The position numbers and the translations under genes were made by a program. The notes under the pieces were generated by a model, which saw only the letters and a list, made by a program, of their open reading frames with translations, was not told the origin of the DNA and searched no databases. From Pedobacter sp. Leaf176 (GTDB taxonomy: Bacteria > Bacteroidota > Bacteroidia > Sphingobacteriales > Sphingobacteriaceae): a stretch of 64,000 nucleotides of DNA. The stretch is from the NCBI RefSeq assembly GCF_001424305.1, contig NZ_LMPD01000007.1, forward strand, positions 124,001-188,000, given 5' to 3'. How positions within the stretch are numbered: position 1 is the first letter of the stretch; each line of letters opens with the position of its first letter. Positions 42,508 to 51,701 of this stretch are shown piece after piece.

Positions 42508-43341
42508 TTAATTTAATGCGTGTTTCTGCTTTTCAGGCGAAACTGAAAGATGTGGTGTTGAAGTGTGATTACCCGGGGTTGAACTTTCTGGCTTAAACCA
42601 GTTGATAAAGCCCTGTGCCACCAGGCGGAATGGATTATAACTTAAAAAGCCTGTAATCAGGCCATACCGTACTTTTTCCGTTTCCGGTTGATAAGTGCCG
42701 AAAAGCTTATCCCAGATGATTAAGACACCACCAAAGTTTTTATCGATGTAAATCGGGTTGCTTCCATGGTGAACCCGATGCGATGACGGTGTATCCATTA
42801 CATGCTCAATAAGGCCCAACTTGCCAACGGCTTCGGTGTGCAGAAAAAATTGGTAAGCAAGGTTAAGCACATAAGAAATAATAATAAAATCGGTAGGCAG
42901 ACCAAATAATGCCGCCGGGATAAAAAACAAGGGACTAACAATTGCCGAAAACCAGTTAAGGCGGTAGGCTGCCGTTAAATTCATGTGCATGGCCGAATGA
43001 TGGACCAAATGAAATGCCCAAAGCGGTTTCCAGAGGTGTGAAAGGCGATGAAACCAATAATAGATGAAATCTGCAGTGATAAATGTTACTCCGAAAACCC
43101 AGGCATTATGCGGCGGTTTAATTGGAGTCAGGTTTGCAAAGAAGCCCAGGATGGCTAATTGATAACCTGCAAATATGAATTTTGAAAACTGAAAGCCTGC
43201 AAAGATAGCGAGGTTGGAAAAAGTTTCCTTGACATCATAAGCGCCTTTTTCTTTCTTCCAGCTCCAGATGATTTCGGCAAGAATGAACACAAAAAGGAAT
43301 AACAGGATGTAAATGCGATATGGACCGATGTGATTTTTCAT
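42508..43341 (-). CDS. Sterol desaturase/fatty acid hydroxylase family membrane protein
   Basis: A 277-residue diiron membrane oxygenase. The histidine boxes are HRLSH, HLVHH and HRVHH, the eight-His pattern of the family (PF04116), set between four or more membrane helices (7-25, 50-72, 82-100, 150-175). Members hydroxylate or desaturate fatty acyl chains, carotenoids or sterol-like lipids; the exact substrate is unclear. It is a single gene on the minus strand, with nearby genes of envelope function. Confidence 0.9.
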   Translation of the reverse strand: MKNHIGPYRIYILLFLFVFILAEIIWSWKKEKGAYDVKETFSNLAIFAGFQFSKFIFAGYQLAILGFFANLTPIKPPHNAWVFGVTFITADFIYYWFHRLSHLWKPLWAFHLVHHSAMHMNLTAAYRLNWFSAIVSPLFFIPAALFGLPTDFIIISYVLNLAYQFFLHTEAVGKLGLIEHVMDTPSSHRVHHGSNPIYIDKNFGGVLIIWDKLFGTYQPETEKVRYGLITGFLSYNPFRLVAQGFINWFKPESSTPGNHTSTPHLSVSPEKQKHALN

Positions 43342-43450
43342 TTTATCTAAACTAAATGCTGCCTTGTTAGGACAGGATAAAGTTGAATAAAAATAAATCT
43401 GGATACGGTCTAAAAACAGGTGAAGCCGAAAAACAAAAGGGTGAAGCGAT

Positions 43451-44228
43451 TTAAGTGTTCATCCATTTTTTAAACTCAGGTACACGCGCCTTGCTGATCA
43501 GGATCTGCGTTTCTGCTATTGGTTTTACTTTAACCAACAATCTCCCATTGAAATAAAATTCAACTTCGGTTATGGATTTGGCGGTTGATCAGAAACTGGC
43601 GGTTTGCTCGGAAAAAAGTATTCGGGTCAAGCTGCTGCTCCAGCTGTTCCATGGTAAAATCCATTACAAATTGCCTGTCGTCGTTAGTTCTGGCGTAAAC
43701 GATTTCATTAGCCGTATAAAACCATGAAATTTTAGCCGTTTCTACCGGTATCAGTTTATCGCGGTAATGAATAAGGAAAGACTTTTTGTAAGATTTTGAA
43801 AGGTTGCCAATTTGTGCGGCTAAATCTGTGAATACAGGCAAAACCTGTGGCGTAGCATTGCCAATCCATCTTTTGTATTTGTTAACAGCATGAGCAATTT
43901 CTTCCCCGTCAAAAGGTTTCAGGATGTAATCGATACCATTGTTTTTGAAAGCCGTGATGGCGTAATCGTTATATGCGGTTACAAAAATTACAGGTTTATC
44001 GATGTTGATTCGTTTGAAAATATCAAAAGATAATCCATCGGCAAGCCTGATATCCATAAAAATTAAATCGTACATGTTTTCATTACCAGCAAACCAGGTG
44101 GTTGCTTCTTCAACGGTGCTTAATGTTGAAACAATGTCAATATCATGCGCTATTTCTCCCAGTAAATGGATTAAGTTCCTGGCGGTAACGGCCTCGTCTT
44201 CTACAATAACAGTACGAATGGTGCTCAT
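43451..44228 (-). pseudogene. LytTR response regulator with a frameshift near its 3' end
   Basis: The receiver domain (about 4-120, FMDIRLADG phosphorylation site, YILKPFDGEE) and most of the LytTR domain are intact up to FFRANRQFLINRQ. The frame then reaches a premature TGA at 43560 after IHNRS. Dropping one A from the AAA run at 43577-43579 restores the expected continuation SITEVEFYFNGRLLVKV and ILISKARVPEFKKW to a TAA at 43451, giving 258 residues. The lost part is the last strands of the DNA-binding domain. Either the gene is newly inactivated or the base is a sequencing error. The upstream kinase overlaps it by 4 bases. Confidence 0.8.
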
Positions 44229-45247
44229 GGTTTTAATGGGATTTTTACCAGAAACTCGTTTCCACTTTTACTTATTTCGATTTCCTTTTTCAGCATAATC
44301 TTAAAACGTTCATTCAGGTTTGCAAGCCCCATACAGTTGCTGCTTTCTGGCGTTGGAATTTCATTGAGGTTATTACCCAGCACCAGCAAGGCACCATTCA
44401 TATACAGCTTTACATTTAAGGGCTTTGTTAAGGTTGCCGCATTGTGTTTCACGGCATTTTCTAATAAAGGCTGTAAAGTTAAATGGGGTAATTTATAATT
44501 CAACGCTTCAGCGGGAATATTAATATCCATTTTAAATGCATTTTCCAGGCGCATGGTTACGAGCCGGGCAAATGCCTTTAGCATTGTTAATTCATCGCTA
44601 AGCGTTACAAGATTATTTTTGGAAGGGTTTAAAGCATAGCGAAAAAAGGTAGATAAATCGCGGACATATTTTTGTGCCAGGGCCGGGTTTTCCCTGATAA
44701 CACCTGAGAGGCTGCTTAAAGAATTGAATAAAAAATGTGGGTTCATCTGCTCTTTCAAAAGCTCCAGTTCTGTTTGCATGTAGGCCATTTTGAGCTGCTC
44801 GTTTTCTGCTTCTTTATTTTTAGAGGAACGGACAAGCAGGACAATTTTAATCAGAATAGCCATTAAGATACTACTCAGGAATAACCTTACGAAGTTGCCT
44901 GCCAGGTAAGCCTTAGGCAATTGCGGCGTAAAAAATAATTTGTTTTGGAGTACACCTCCCAAAAAAACAGCTAAAATGAATATTGATACATTTGAAATAA
45001 CGTACAGACTAATTTTATTTTTTTCACGATAAACGCTTAGTTTTGAAAAGGGATTCAGGTTCAAATGAAATATCAATCCGCAGAAAAGCAGATTGAATAA
45101 AAATTGATAGAGTAGTTCCAAAGGATTAAAATGCCAGTATTGCGCTACAATTCCCTTTTCGCGTAAAGCCAGCAGCTTCGGTGTATTTACCAATAAGGCA
45201 ATTAACAGCGAACTATAACAGGAAATTCGTCGCTCATTTTTATCCAT
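44225..45247 (-). CDS. LytS-like sensor histidine kinase
   Basis: A 340-residue kinase with about four N-terminal helices (10-140), a coiled coil, the phosphoacceptor motif KEQMNPHFLFNSLSSLSG, and a HATPase_c domain (LLENAVKHNAATL as N box). It pairs with the frameshifted LytTR gene at 43451 through an ATGA overlap. If the frameshift is real, the pair cannot signal to DNA normally. Confidence 0.92.
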   Translation of the reverse strand: MDKNERRISCYSSLLIALLVNTPKLLALREKGIVAQYWHFNPLELLYQFLFNLLFCGLIFHLNLNPFSKLSVYREKNKISLYVISNVSIFILAVFLGGVLQNKLFFTPQLPKAYLAGNFVRLFLSSILMAILIKIVLLVRSSKNKEAENEQLKMAYMQTELELLKEQMNPHFLFNSLSSLSGVIRENPALAQKYVRDLSTFFRYALNPSKNNLVTLSDELTMLKAFARLVTMRLENAFKMDINIPAEALNYKLPHLTLQPLLENAVKHNAATLTKPLNVKLYMNGALLVLGNNLNEIPTPESSNCMGLANLNERFKIMLKKEIEISKSGNEFLVKIPLKP

Positions 45248-45361
45248 CGCTTAAACTTATGAAAAAAAATATTAAACAGTTTTCGATCCTGGTGAAGCTG
45301 ATAGATTTGGCGGTCAGTTAACTATAATAAGCTTTGTTCTTTGCGTGATCACTCTCATTCT

Positions 45362-45454
45362 GGTTATAGCGTCTCGCTACGACCCAATTCAAACTACACC
45401 ACCTAGTCGAAGCACCCTCATAGCTAACACGGGTCTTAGCGTCTCGCTAAGACT
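45362..45454 (+). repeat. Two REP-like hairpins
   Basis: Copies at 45362-45384 (GGTTATAGCG, TCT, CGCTACGACC) and 45432-45454 (GGTCTTAGCG, TCT, CGCTAAGACT) lie 70 bases apart in the same orientation. They open the 913-base gene-free gap 45248-46160. Confidence 0.8.
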
Positions 45455-45581
45455 CAAGTAAAATAAATCTAAAGAAAAAAGTCTATTTCAATCCCCCCTT
45501 CTTTAGCTGTTACCCGTCAATCCAACTTTTTTATGTTTTTAAAGAACGTAGGATAACCAGAGGTTGCGTTCATGGTTGGCT

Positions 45582-45799
45582 GGCAGATTTGAAACGCGTT
45601 TTCCCGAAACAAAAAAAGTTTCGCGGAAAAATGTTTCAGGTTGGAGAAACAATTTATGGAGAAACAAAAAAGTTTCTCGTGATTTTGTTTCTCGGGCGAT
45701 ATAATTCAGATTAAAAAATTACGACATAAAATCTTTCGTGAAAAACTGTCAAGAATGGAAGCGGCTTACATCAGCAATCTTAAATCGTGGCATTTGCTT
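45582..45799 (+). repeat. Composite repeat, long version with nested module
   Basis: Matches 39260-39410 but contains an extra ~67 bases at 45641-45707 between CAGG and AGATTAAAA. The insert has GAGAAAC-AAAAAA-GTTTCTC (perfect 7-base stem) and GATTTTGTTTCTCGGG, and recurs alone at 60145-60199. The left part folds as a GAAAC/GTTTC hairpin. The rest of the gap to 46160 shows no gene; a 78-codon frame (45755-45991) begins inside the repeat and is not credible. Confidence 0.75.
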
Positions 45800-46160
45800 A
45801 ATGATTTGAAAAGCTATTTAAAGGGTGAAGCGGCTAACCCTTATGCAGGCTTGCTCGAAATCAGGTGTCTGGATAAACTTAAATCATGCGGCCTGATCAG
45901 CAAATTTTGCTGCGCCATCAACTTGCAGTTCTGGACAGTGAAATGGTTTCTGCGAAAGAATAGTAGGGGAGTACGACGGGGTGGCACTTAGGGGTGAAGA
46001 TTACTAGTTAGCGTGCGCATGTATGCCTGTTCAATAATTTAAACAAAAGCACATCTTTCGATGGGCTTTTGATCAGTAGCCGGGCATGGTGAGCTTTGGG
46101 TCAACAATCGCGGATTTATTTTTCTTTAAACCAAAATCCATTTTCGTTGGTTAAATAAAC

Positions 46161-47930
46161 ATGTCGTTTTTAGTAAAACCCATCCATTTTTACCTAACGC
46201 TTTTTTTATTTTTTGGCGTAGCCACAGCATCCTCTGCACAGTTAGTTCCTGGTCTAAGTGACACCAGCACTAAAGTTGCGGTCGAAATTCCTGACGATTC
46301 TTTAGGCAGGCGCACACCGCGTGGCACTGTTAACGGCTTTATTAAAGCAGTGGCAGAACAGAACTACATTCGGGCAAGCCACTTTCTAAATCTCGACAAG
46401 CCTAGGCGCAAGGTTGCAGAACGCCAAAGAATTGTAAAGGTGCTGCAGCGATTGCTAGACCAAGGCGGCAACATTATGCCTTACTCGTGGTTGAGCAATA
46501 AACCGGTAGGTAGGCAAGATGACGAACTTCCACCGGAAGAAGACCTGGTGGGAACGGTAACCGCAAATGGACAAGTGATTAACCTCTTCGTAGAAAGTAC
46601 AGGCGACGAAACGGCACCGGTTTGGAGAATTTCTTCAGAAACGGTAAAAGCCATTGCGGCCGTATCGATTGAAGAAAAATTGCTGGTAGACAGAATCTTG
46701 CCGAGCACATTAAAAGACAATCTTTGGGGTGGTGTACCTGCGGGACATTGGTTGGCCATTATCTTGCTTTTTATTTTGGCCTATGTGGCGGCCAGACTCG
46801 TGGTTTGGCTAATGGGCTACTTGCTTCGGGTTTCATGGACAAAGGCACGAACGGAAAAAGGTGTCCACTTGATAGATGAATTTTCACTACCTATTCGACT
46901 TTATTTAGCGGTGTGGTTGTTTATAGCCATCTCGCAACAAGTTGGAATTTCGATTATTGTACGGCAGCGTTTCAGTACCGTAACGCTTATTGTTGGACTT
47001 GTAGCTTTGATATTTCTGCTCCTTAGATTAACAGATGTGGTGAGCAATTTTAGCAGGGGAAGAATGTCTGACAGAGGCCGTGTATCTGCCGTTTCTATTA
47101 TTCTTTTTCTTAAACGGGCCATCAAGATTGCGATTGTGATATTCGGTGTCATCGGAATCTTGAGCACATTCGGCTTTGATGTAACTACCGGTCTTGCAGC
47201 CCTCGGTATAGGTGGTATTGCCTTGGCCTTAGGTGCGCAGAAAACCGTAGAAAATTTTGTGGGTAGTGTTACGCTCATCACTGATCAACCCGTTCGTGTT
47301 GGTGATTTTTGTAAAGTGGGCGACATTTCCGGCACAGTAGAGCAAATTGGCATGAGATCTACGCAGCTGCGTACCGGTGAGCGAACGATTGTGACCATTC
47401 CTAATGGCGATTTCTCCTCCAACCGAATTGAAAACTTTGCCCACCGTGACCGGTTTCTTTTCAATCCTATTCTACAACTGCGCTACGAAACTACGCCGGA
47501 CCAAATCAGGTACTTGCTGGTCGAACTGCGCAAGGTTTTGTATGCACATCCGCTAGTGAACCCAGACCCTGCCCGGATTCGATTCGCGGGTTATAGCACA
47601 CATTCGCTTAACCTGGAAGTTTGGTCTTATATTAATACGCCCAACTTCGATGAGTTCCTGGAGGTGAAAGAAGACTTACTCTTACGCTTTATGGATGTGG
47701 TAGCTGCTAGCGGAACCGCTTTCGCCTTCCCATCTCAAACACTTTATTTTGGCAAAGATGCAGGTGTGTCCCCGGAGAAAGCAACTGAAGTAAGCGAAAA
47801 AATTAAGGCCTGGAAAGCAAACAATAATATGCAGTTACCTAATTTCGAAGCTGAAGAAATTGAAAAGTTAAGAGGAACTATACCCTATCCGCCTGAAGGC
47901 ACGGTTGGTCATAAGCACGAGGACAATTAA
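46161..47930 (+). CDS. MscS-family mechanosensitive ion channel
   Basis: A 589-residue inner-membrane channel that opens under tension in hypo-osmotic shock. It has a signal peptide (1-26, SSAQ), a periplasmic region (~30-195), about five membrane helices (196-345), and the MscS pore/beta domain from about 343: GLAALGIGGIALALGAQKTV, FVGSVTLITDQPVRVGDFCK, GTVEQIGMRSTQLRT, IPNGDFSSNRIEN. The C-terminal alpha-beta domain covers 440-545. It has a large periplasmic domain, unlike E. coli MscS (286 residues). Single gene. Confidence 0.93.
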   Translation: MSFLVKPIHFYLTLFLFFGVATASSAQLVPGLSDTSTKVAVEIPDDSLGRRTPRGTVNGFIKAVAEQNYIRASHFLNLDKPRRKVAERQRIVKVLQRLLDQGGNIMPYSWLSNKPVGRQDDELPPEEDLVGTVTANGQVINLFVESTGDETAPVWRISSETVKAIAAVSIEEKLLVDRILPSTLKDNLWGGVPAGHWLAIILLFILAYVAARLVVWLMGYLLRVSWTKARTEKGVHLIDEFSLPIRLYLAVWLFIAISQQVGISIIVRQRFSTVTLIVGLVALIFLLLRLTDVVSNFSRGRMSDRGRVSAVSIILFLKRAIKIAIVIFGVIGILSTFGFDVTTGLAALGIGGIALALGAQKTVENFVGSVTLITDQPVRVGDFCKVGDISGTVEQIGMRSTQLRTGERTIVTIPNGDFSSNRIENFAHRDRFLFNPILQLRYETTPDQIRYLLVELRKVLYAHPLVNPDPARIRFAGYSTHSLNLEVWSYINTPNFDEFLEVKEDLLLRFMDVVAASGTAFAFPSQTLYFGKDAGVSPEKATEVSEKIKAWKANNNMQLPNFEAEEIEKLRGTIPYPPEGTVGHKHEDN

Positions 47931-48245
47931 GATATGCATAGACGAATTGTTTGCATCAGCCGGCATTGCACATTGGATGTATTGGCAGGATTGGTTCCAC
48001 ATACATCGGACATTTACCTTTAATGTTTTTTTACCAGTAAACCTAATTGGGCAATAGGATAACGCGATTTGAAAATCGAATTGCAACATTTAGTTTAAGG
48101 AAAGTCGGAATAAAAATTTATACCTGATTAATCGTCTTAATTTTCTAAACTGATCGCTAGTGTAAAGCGCAAATTTAATACTTACATAACATTTTTGCGC
48201 ACAAGGCTGGGCTATTTTTATGCAATTAAAAATACAGAACAGTTT

Positions 48246-49226
48246 ATGAAAAAAAACGTAGCAATTATATGCTTTTTATTATCGGGCACTGCTTTTTCGC
48301 AACAGAAGCTAGATGTTCAGGCCCATCGTGGCGGTATGGCGTTATTGCCAGAAAACACTATACCCGCGATGTTAAACGCGGTAAAATTAGGCGCTAAAAC
48401 ATTGGAGCTGGACGTGGTTATCTCTGCTGACGGAAAGGTAGTTGTTTCCCACGACCCTTACATGTCAGCAGCCTTTATGAGTAAACCCAATGGTACTGAC
48501 ATTGTTAAAGATGAAGAAAAAGGCTTAAGTCTGTTTCAGATGTCGTACGACAGCATCAGCCGCTACAGTCTCGGAATTAAACAGCATCCGATGTTCCCTA
48601 ATCAGCTAAAGTTAAAAACACATAAGCCTTTATTAAGCGATTTAATCGACAGCGTGGAAAACTATGTGAAAATGACTCATCTTAAACCAGTGTATTATAA
48701 CATAGAAACCAAATGTTCTCCTGCAGGCGATGGAAAATATAATCCTACGCCGGAGGTGTTTGTGAAAACTATGATGGATGTAATTAATGCAAAAGGAATA
48801 AAAAACCGGGTTATTATACAGTCTTTTGATGTAAGAACGCTAAAAATTCTTCATCAGAATGAACCGCAGGTTAAATTATCACTTTTGGTTCAGGGTAAAA
48901 TGAATTTAACTGAGGATCAGCTTAAAAAGTATGGACTTTCAGCCAAAGAAGTTGAGGACTATTTCAAACAGGTAAGTGCAATAAAAGGCGGGCTTGAAGA
49001 AGACCTCAGAAATTTAGGATTTGTACCCGATATTTATAGTCCGTATTACAGTGGCGTAGATTTAGAAATGGTTAAAAAAGTACATGAAAAAAAAATGTTG
49101 ATTCTGCCCTGGACTGTAGATAAAGAAGAAGATATGATTGCTCTACAGAAAATCGGGGTAGATGGTATCATCACAAACAGCCCTGATATCTTAATCCGCT
49201 TAATGGGCAGCTATCAGAATAAATAA
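48246..49226 (+). CDS. Secreted glycerophosphodiester phosphodiesterase
   Basis: A 326-residue periplasmic enzyme that hydrolyses glycerophosphodiesters to glycerol-3-phosphate and an alcohol. The signal peptide ends TAFSQ. The GDPD barrel has AHRGGMALLPENT (H, R, E ligands), ELDVVISADGKVVVSHDP (E, D, H), YYNIETKCSP and LPWTVDKEEDM. The ATG at 48246 gives the signal peptide directly; a TTG at 48195 would precede it with unrelated residues. The 315-base space before it carries no gene. A REP-like hairpin and a terminator follow. Confidence 0.93.
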   Translation: MKKNVAIICFLLSGTAFSQQKLDVQAHRGGMALLPENTIPAMLNAVKLGAKTLELDVVISADGKVVVSHDPYMSAAFMSKPNGTDIVKDEEKGLSLFQMSYDSISRYSLGIKQHPMFPNQLKLKTHKPLLSDLIDSVENYVKMTHLKPVYYNIETKCSPAGDGKYNPTPEVFVKTMMDVINAKGIKNRVIIQSFDVRTLKILHQNEPQVKLSLLVQGKMNLTEDQLKKYGLSAKEVEDYFKQVSAIKGGLEEDLRNLGFVPDIYSPYYSGVDLEMVKKVHEKKMLILPWTVDKEEDMIALQKIGVDGIITNSPDILIRLMGSYQNK

Positions 49227-49257
49227 ACCTTTGCTATTGTAGAAAAACAATCACTCT

Positions 49258-49280
49258 GGTCGTAGCGTCTCGCTACGACA
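49258..49280 (+). repeat. REP-like hairpin copy
   Basis: GGTCGTAGCG, TCT, CGCTACGACA; the compensatory G/C pair (CGTAGCG with CGCTACG) preserves the stem compared with the TTAGCG copies. Confidence 0.75.
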
Positions 49281-49298
49281 CACTTCAAAAGTTTTAAA

Positions 49299-49336
49299 AA
49301 AAAGAGGCATGCAATTTTCATTACAGGCCTCTTTTT
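49299..49336. terminator. Bidirectional terminator between convergent genes
   Basis: AAAAGAGGC (49300-49308) and GCCTCTTTT (49327-49335) form a 9-base stem with A residues on one side and T residues on the other, so it can stop both the phosphodiesterase and the TlpA operon. Confidence 0.75.
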
Positions 49337-49361
49337 AGTTAAGCGCATTTTATTTTATTAC

Positions 49362-50486
49362 TTATTTAACGAAAGCAGCAATTTTCTTGTTTACATCTTC
49401 GCCTCTTAAATCTTTAGCAATGACCTTTCCCGAAGGATCAATTAACACATTTTGAGGAATGGCAGTGATTCCAAAACGAACTGCGACATCCGTTTTAAAA
49501 CCCTTTACATCGCTTACCTGGATCCAGGGCAATTTGTCTGCCGCAACAGCTTGTAGCCAGGCAGTTCTTTTGTCATCCAGAGAAACGCCTACGATTTCAA
49601 AGTTCTTGTCTTTTAGTTCATTATAGGCTTTCAACATAAATGGATTTTCGGCCCTGCAGGGCACGCACCAGCTGGCCCAGAAATCTACCAGCACGTATTT
49701 TCCTTTAAGTGACGAAAGCTTAAATTCTTTACCGTCTTTATCGGGAAGGCTAAAATCGATATTTTTTCCGACAGCAAACTGTTTTGCCTTCATGTATTTA
49801 TCGGTAATCTTTTTACCGCTAAAACTAGAGAGTAGCTTTGGACCTAAACTTTTGTAAATCGGGTCAAACTTAGCGACATCGATTACAGCCATCCTGTTCG
49901 TCAAGACTAGATCTGCAGTTACATAAGAATCCGGGTGGCTAGAAATAAACCCATCGAGTGTAGATTCCATTTTTTCCATTAAAGGTTTTGCGTCCGTTGC
50001 TATCTTTTTGAGTTCTAAGGAATCCTTTGCTGCCTTGGCTTTGAAATAGCGGTTTACAATTTCCTGATACTGTACCTGTAAGGTATCCATTTTCGAATGG
50101 TATTCAAGATTTTCGCTTTGTACTTTTGTGCCAGAAACTGAAGCCGTAGCCATTTTATCTTTTCCGGTAACGGTGGTGGTTCCTTTTTCTAAATAAAATT
50201 CTTTAAAATCGCCTGCCCGTCTTTTTTGAGTGGTGTCTTTAACCAGAGGTTTTAGCTCCAGGTAAGCCCGGTTTCCAAAAGCGGTGGTGCCGGTTAATGT
50301 AAATTTGCCGTCTGTAACCCTTGCACTGTCTTTTACAGTCTTGCCTTCAGCATTAACAAAATTGAGCAATACTAATTTTTCCTTTCCTGCCTGTGGAAGA
50401 TTTCCTGTGATTGTGAATTTGTCTTGCGCAAAGCCTGAAGCTGTTAAACAGGCTAGCAGAGCAGCTGATATTATTTTAATTTTCAT
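49362..50486 (-). CDS. TlpA-family thiol-disulfide oxidoreductase with DUF4369 domain (second copy)
   Basis: A 374-residue periplasmic protein: signal peptide (to SGFAQ), DUF4369 domain (about 25-110), helical linker, then a TlpA/AhpC thioredoxin fold (about 235-374) with FWASWCVPCRAENP as the redox CxxC site and ITAIPQNVLIDPSG with the cis-proline. It is a tandem paralogue of the protein at 50539 and the last gene of the SusCD operon. Proteins of this kind are usual in Bacteroidota uptake loci; partners are not known. Confidence 0.9.
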   Translation of the reverse strand: MKIKIISAALLACLTASGFAQDKFTITGNLPQAGKEKLVLLNFVNAEGKTVKDSARVTDGKFTLTGTTAFGNRAYLELKPLVKDTTQKRRAGDFKEFYLEKGTTTVTGKDKMATASVSGTKVQSENLEYHSKMDTLQVQYQEIVNRYFKAKAAKDSLELKKIATDAKPLMEKMESTLDGFISSHPDSYVTADLVLTNRMAVIDVAKFDPIYKSLGPKLLSSFSGKKITDKYMKAKQFAVGKNIDFSLPDKDGKEFKLSSLKGKYVLVDFWASWCVPCRAENPFMLKAYNELKDKNFEIVGVSLDDKRTAWLQAVAADKLPWIQVSDVKGFKTDVAVRFGITAIPQNVLIDPSGKVIAKDLRGEDVNKKIAAFVK

Positions 50487-50538
50487 AATGAATTTTTAGT
50501 TTTGAAGGCCGGAGCATTTTTCTCCAGCCTAGTTGAAT

Positions 50539-51669
50539 TTATTTAACGAAAGCCTCCAATTGGGCCAATAAGTTTTCACCCCTCAGATTTCTGGCTACAA
50601 TTACGCCCTGAGGATTGATAAGGATATTCTGCGGAACGGAGTTGATGCCATACATCATTGCCACATCATTTTTCCAGTATTTAAGATCGCTCACATGGAT
50701 CCAGGGCATGCCATCCTTTTTAATTGCATCTTCCCATTGTGCTTTTCCTGCATCTAATGAAACGCTCACAATTTCGAAGTTTTTGCTTTTCAAGGCGGTA
50801 TAAGCCTTAACTACATTCGGGTTTTCTGCACGGCAGGGCGCGCACCAGCTTGCCCAGAAATCAACTAATACATATTTTCCTCGTAAGGTAGAAAGGGTAA
50901 ATGGTTTTCCATTGATATCGTTCTGAGTAAAATCAGTTGCCTGGGAGCCTGCCTGACGTCTTTTGCCGATTTCAATTTTTTCCATTGTATGTTTACCGAG
51001 TGGTGAAGATTTTAAATTGGCGGAAAACTTATGAAACAATGGCTCAACTTGTGAGGCCTCGAACTTACTATCAAGCACATAGGTGCTGAAGGCATATAGA
51101 CCTGCGAATGAGTTTAAATGGGTTTCAGCGAAATGCATATTAATTGCTTTATTTTGTGCTACTAATTTCTGAATGCTATCGCCAGCCATTTTACGTTCTT
51201 CGGCAGATTTAACGTAAACGCCTGTTGATGATTTTTTCCCGTATTCGTTCTGCAACGCTATAATCTTAGTGGTTACGGCTTTAATCATCGCTTCCCGGCC
51301 GCGGTTTTCACTATCTGACACCGAACCGTTAACCTTTGCATTTTCAAGAGCATCAGTAATATCGATGGTGATTTTTGAATTTTCGAGAAAAAAGGCATGG
51401 GTACCTCTCGCAGATGCACCCGATTTTAAGTTCCCTGATTTTACTGCAAGAATGGCTTGCTGCGGTTCAGGAACGCTTCCGGTAAATTCAAACTTTCCAT
51501 TTTTAATATCAACCGAATCGGTTTCCTTCCATGCTCCGCCCTGAAAAGTAACTAAATAAGCTTTGGAAGGCGATTTTAGGCCAGGCATATTTCCTTTAAT
51601 CAGGTAGCTTTTTTGCGCTGCGACCAGAAAGGGTAGCAACATCAGGATTGAAATCAGTAATTTTTTCAT
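50539..51669 (-). CDS. TlpA-family thiol-disulfide oxidoreductase with DUF4369 domain (first copy)
   Basis: A 376-residue periplasmic protein with the same parts as the protein at 49362: signal peptide (LVAAQ), DUF4369, linker, and TlpA fold with FWASWCAPCRAENP and INSVPQNILINPQG. The two are closely alike in the last third (GKYVLVDFWASWC shared) and differ in the N-terminal part, pointing to an old duplication. It lies 32 bases after the DUF1735 gene and 52 bases before the second copy. Confidence 0.9.
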   Translation of the reverse strand: MKKLLISILMLLPFLVAAQKSYLIKGNMPGLKSPSKAYLVTFQGGAWKETDSVDIKNGKFEFTGSVPEPQQAILAVKSGNLKSGASARGTHAFFLENSKITIDITDALENAKVNGSVSDSENRGREAMIKAVTTKIIALQNEYGKKSSTGVYVKSAEERKMAGDSIQKLVAQNKAINMHFAETHLNSFAGLYAFSTYVLDSKFEASQVEPLFHKFSANLKSSPLGKHTMEKIEIGKRRQAGSQATDFTQNDINGKPFTLSTLRGKYVLVDFWASWCAPCRAENPNVVKAYTALKSKNFEIVSVSLDAGKAQWEDAIKKDGMPWIHVSDLKYWKNDVAMMYGINSVPQNILINPQGVIVARNLRGENLLAQLEAFVK

Positions 51670-51701
51670 GATCTAAATATTTAAACTGTAGTCGCTTTCA
51701 A

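Noticed and set aside
45755..45991. 78-codon plus-strand frame
   Set aside because: It starts inside the composite repeat, and the matching copy at 39.4 kb has stops in the same frame.
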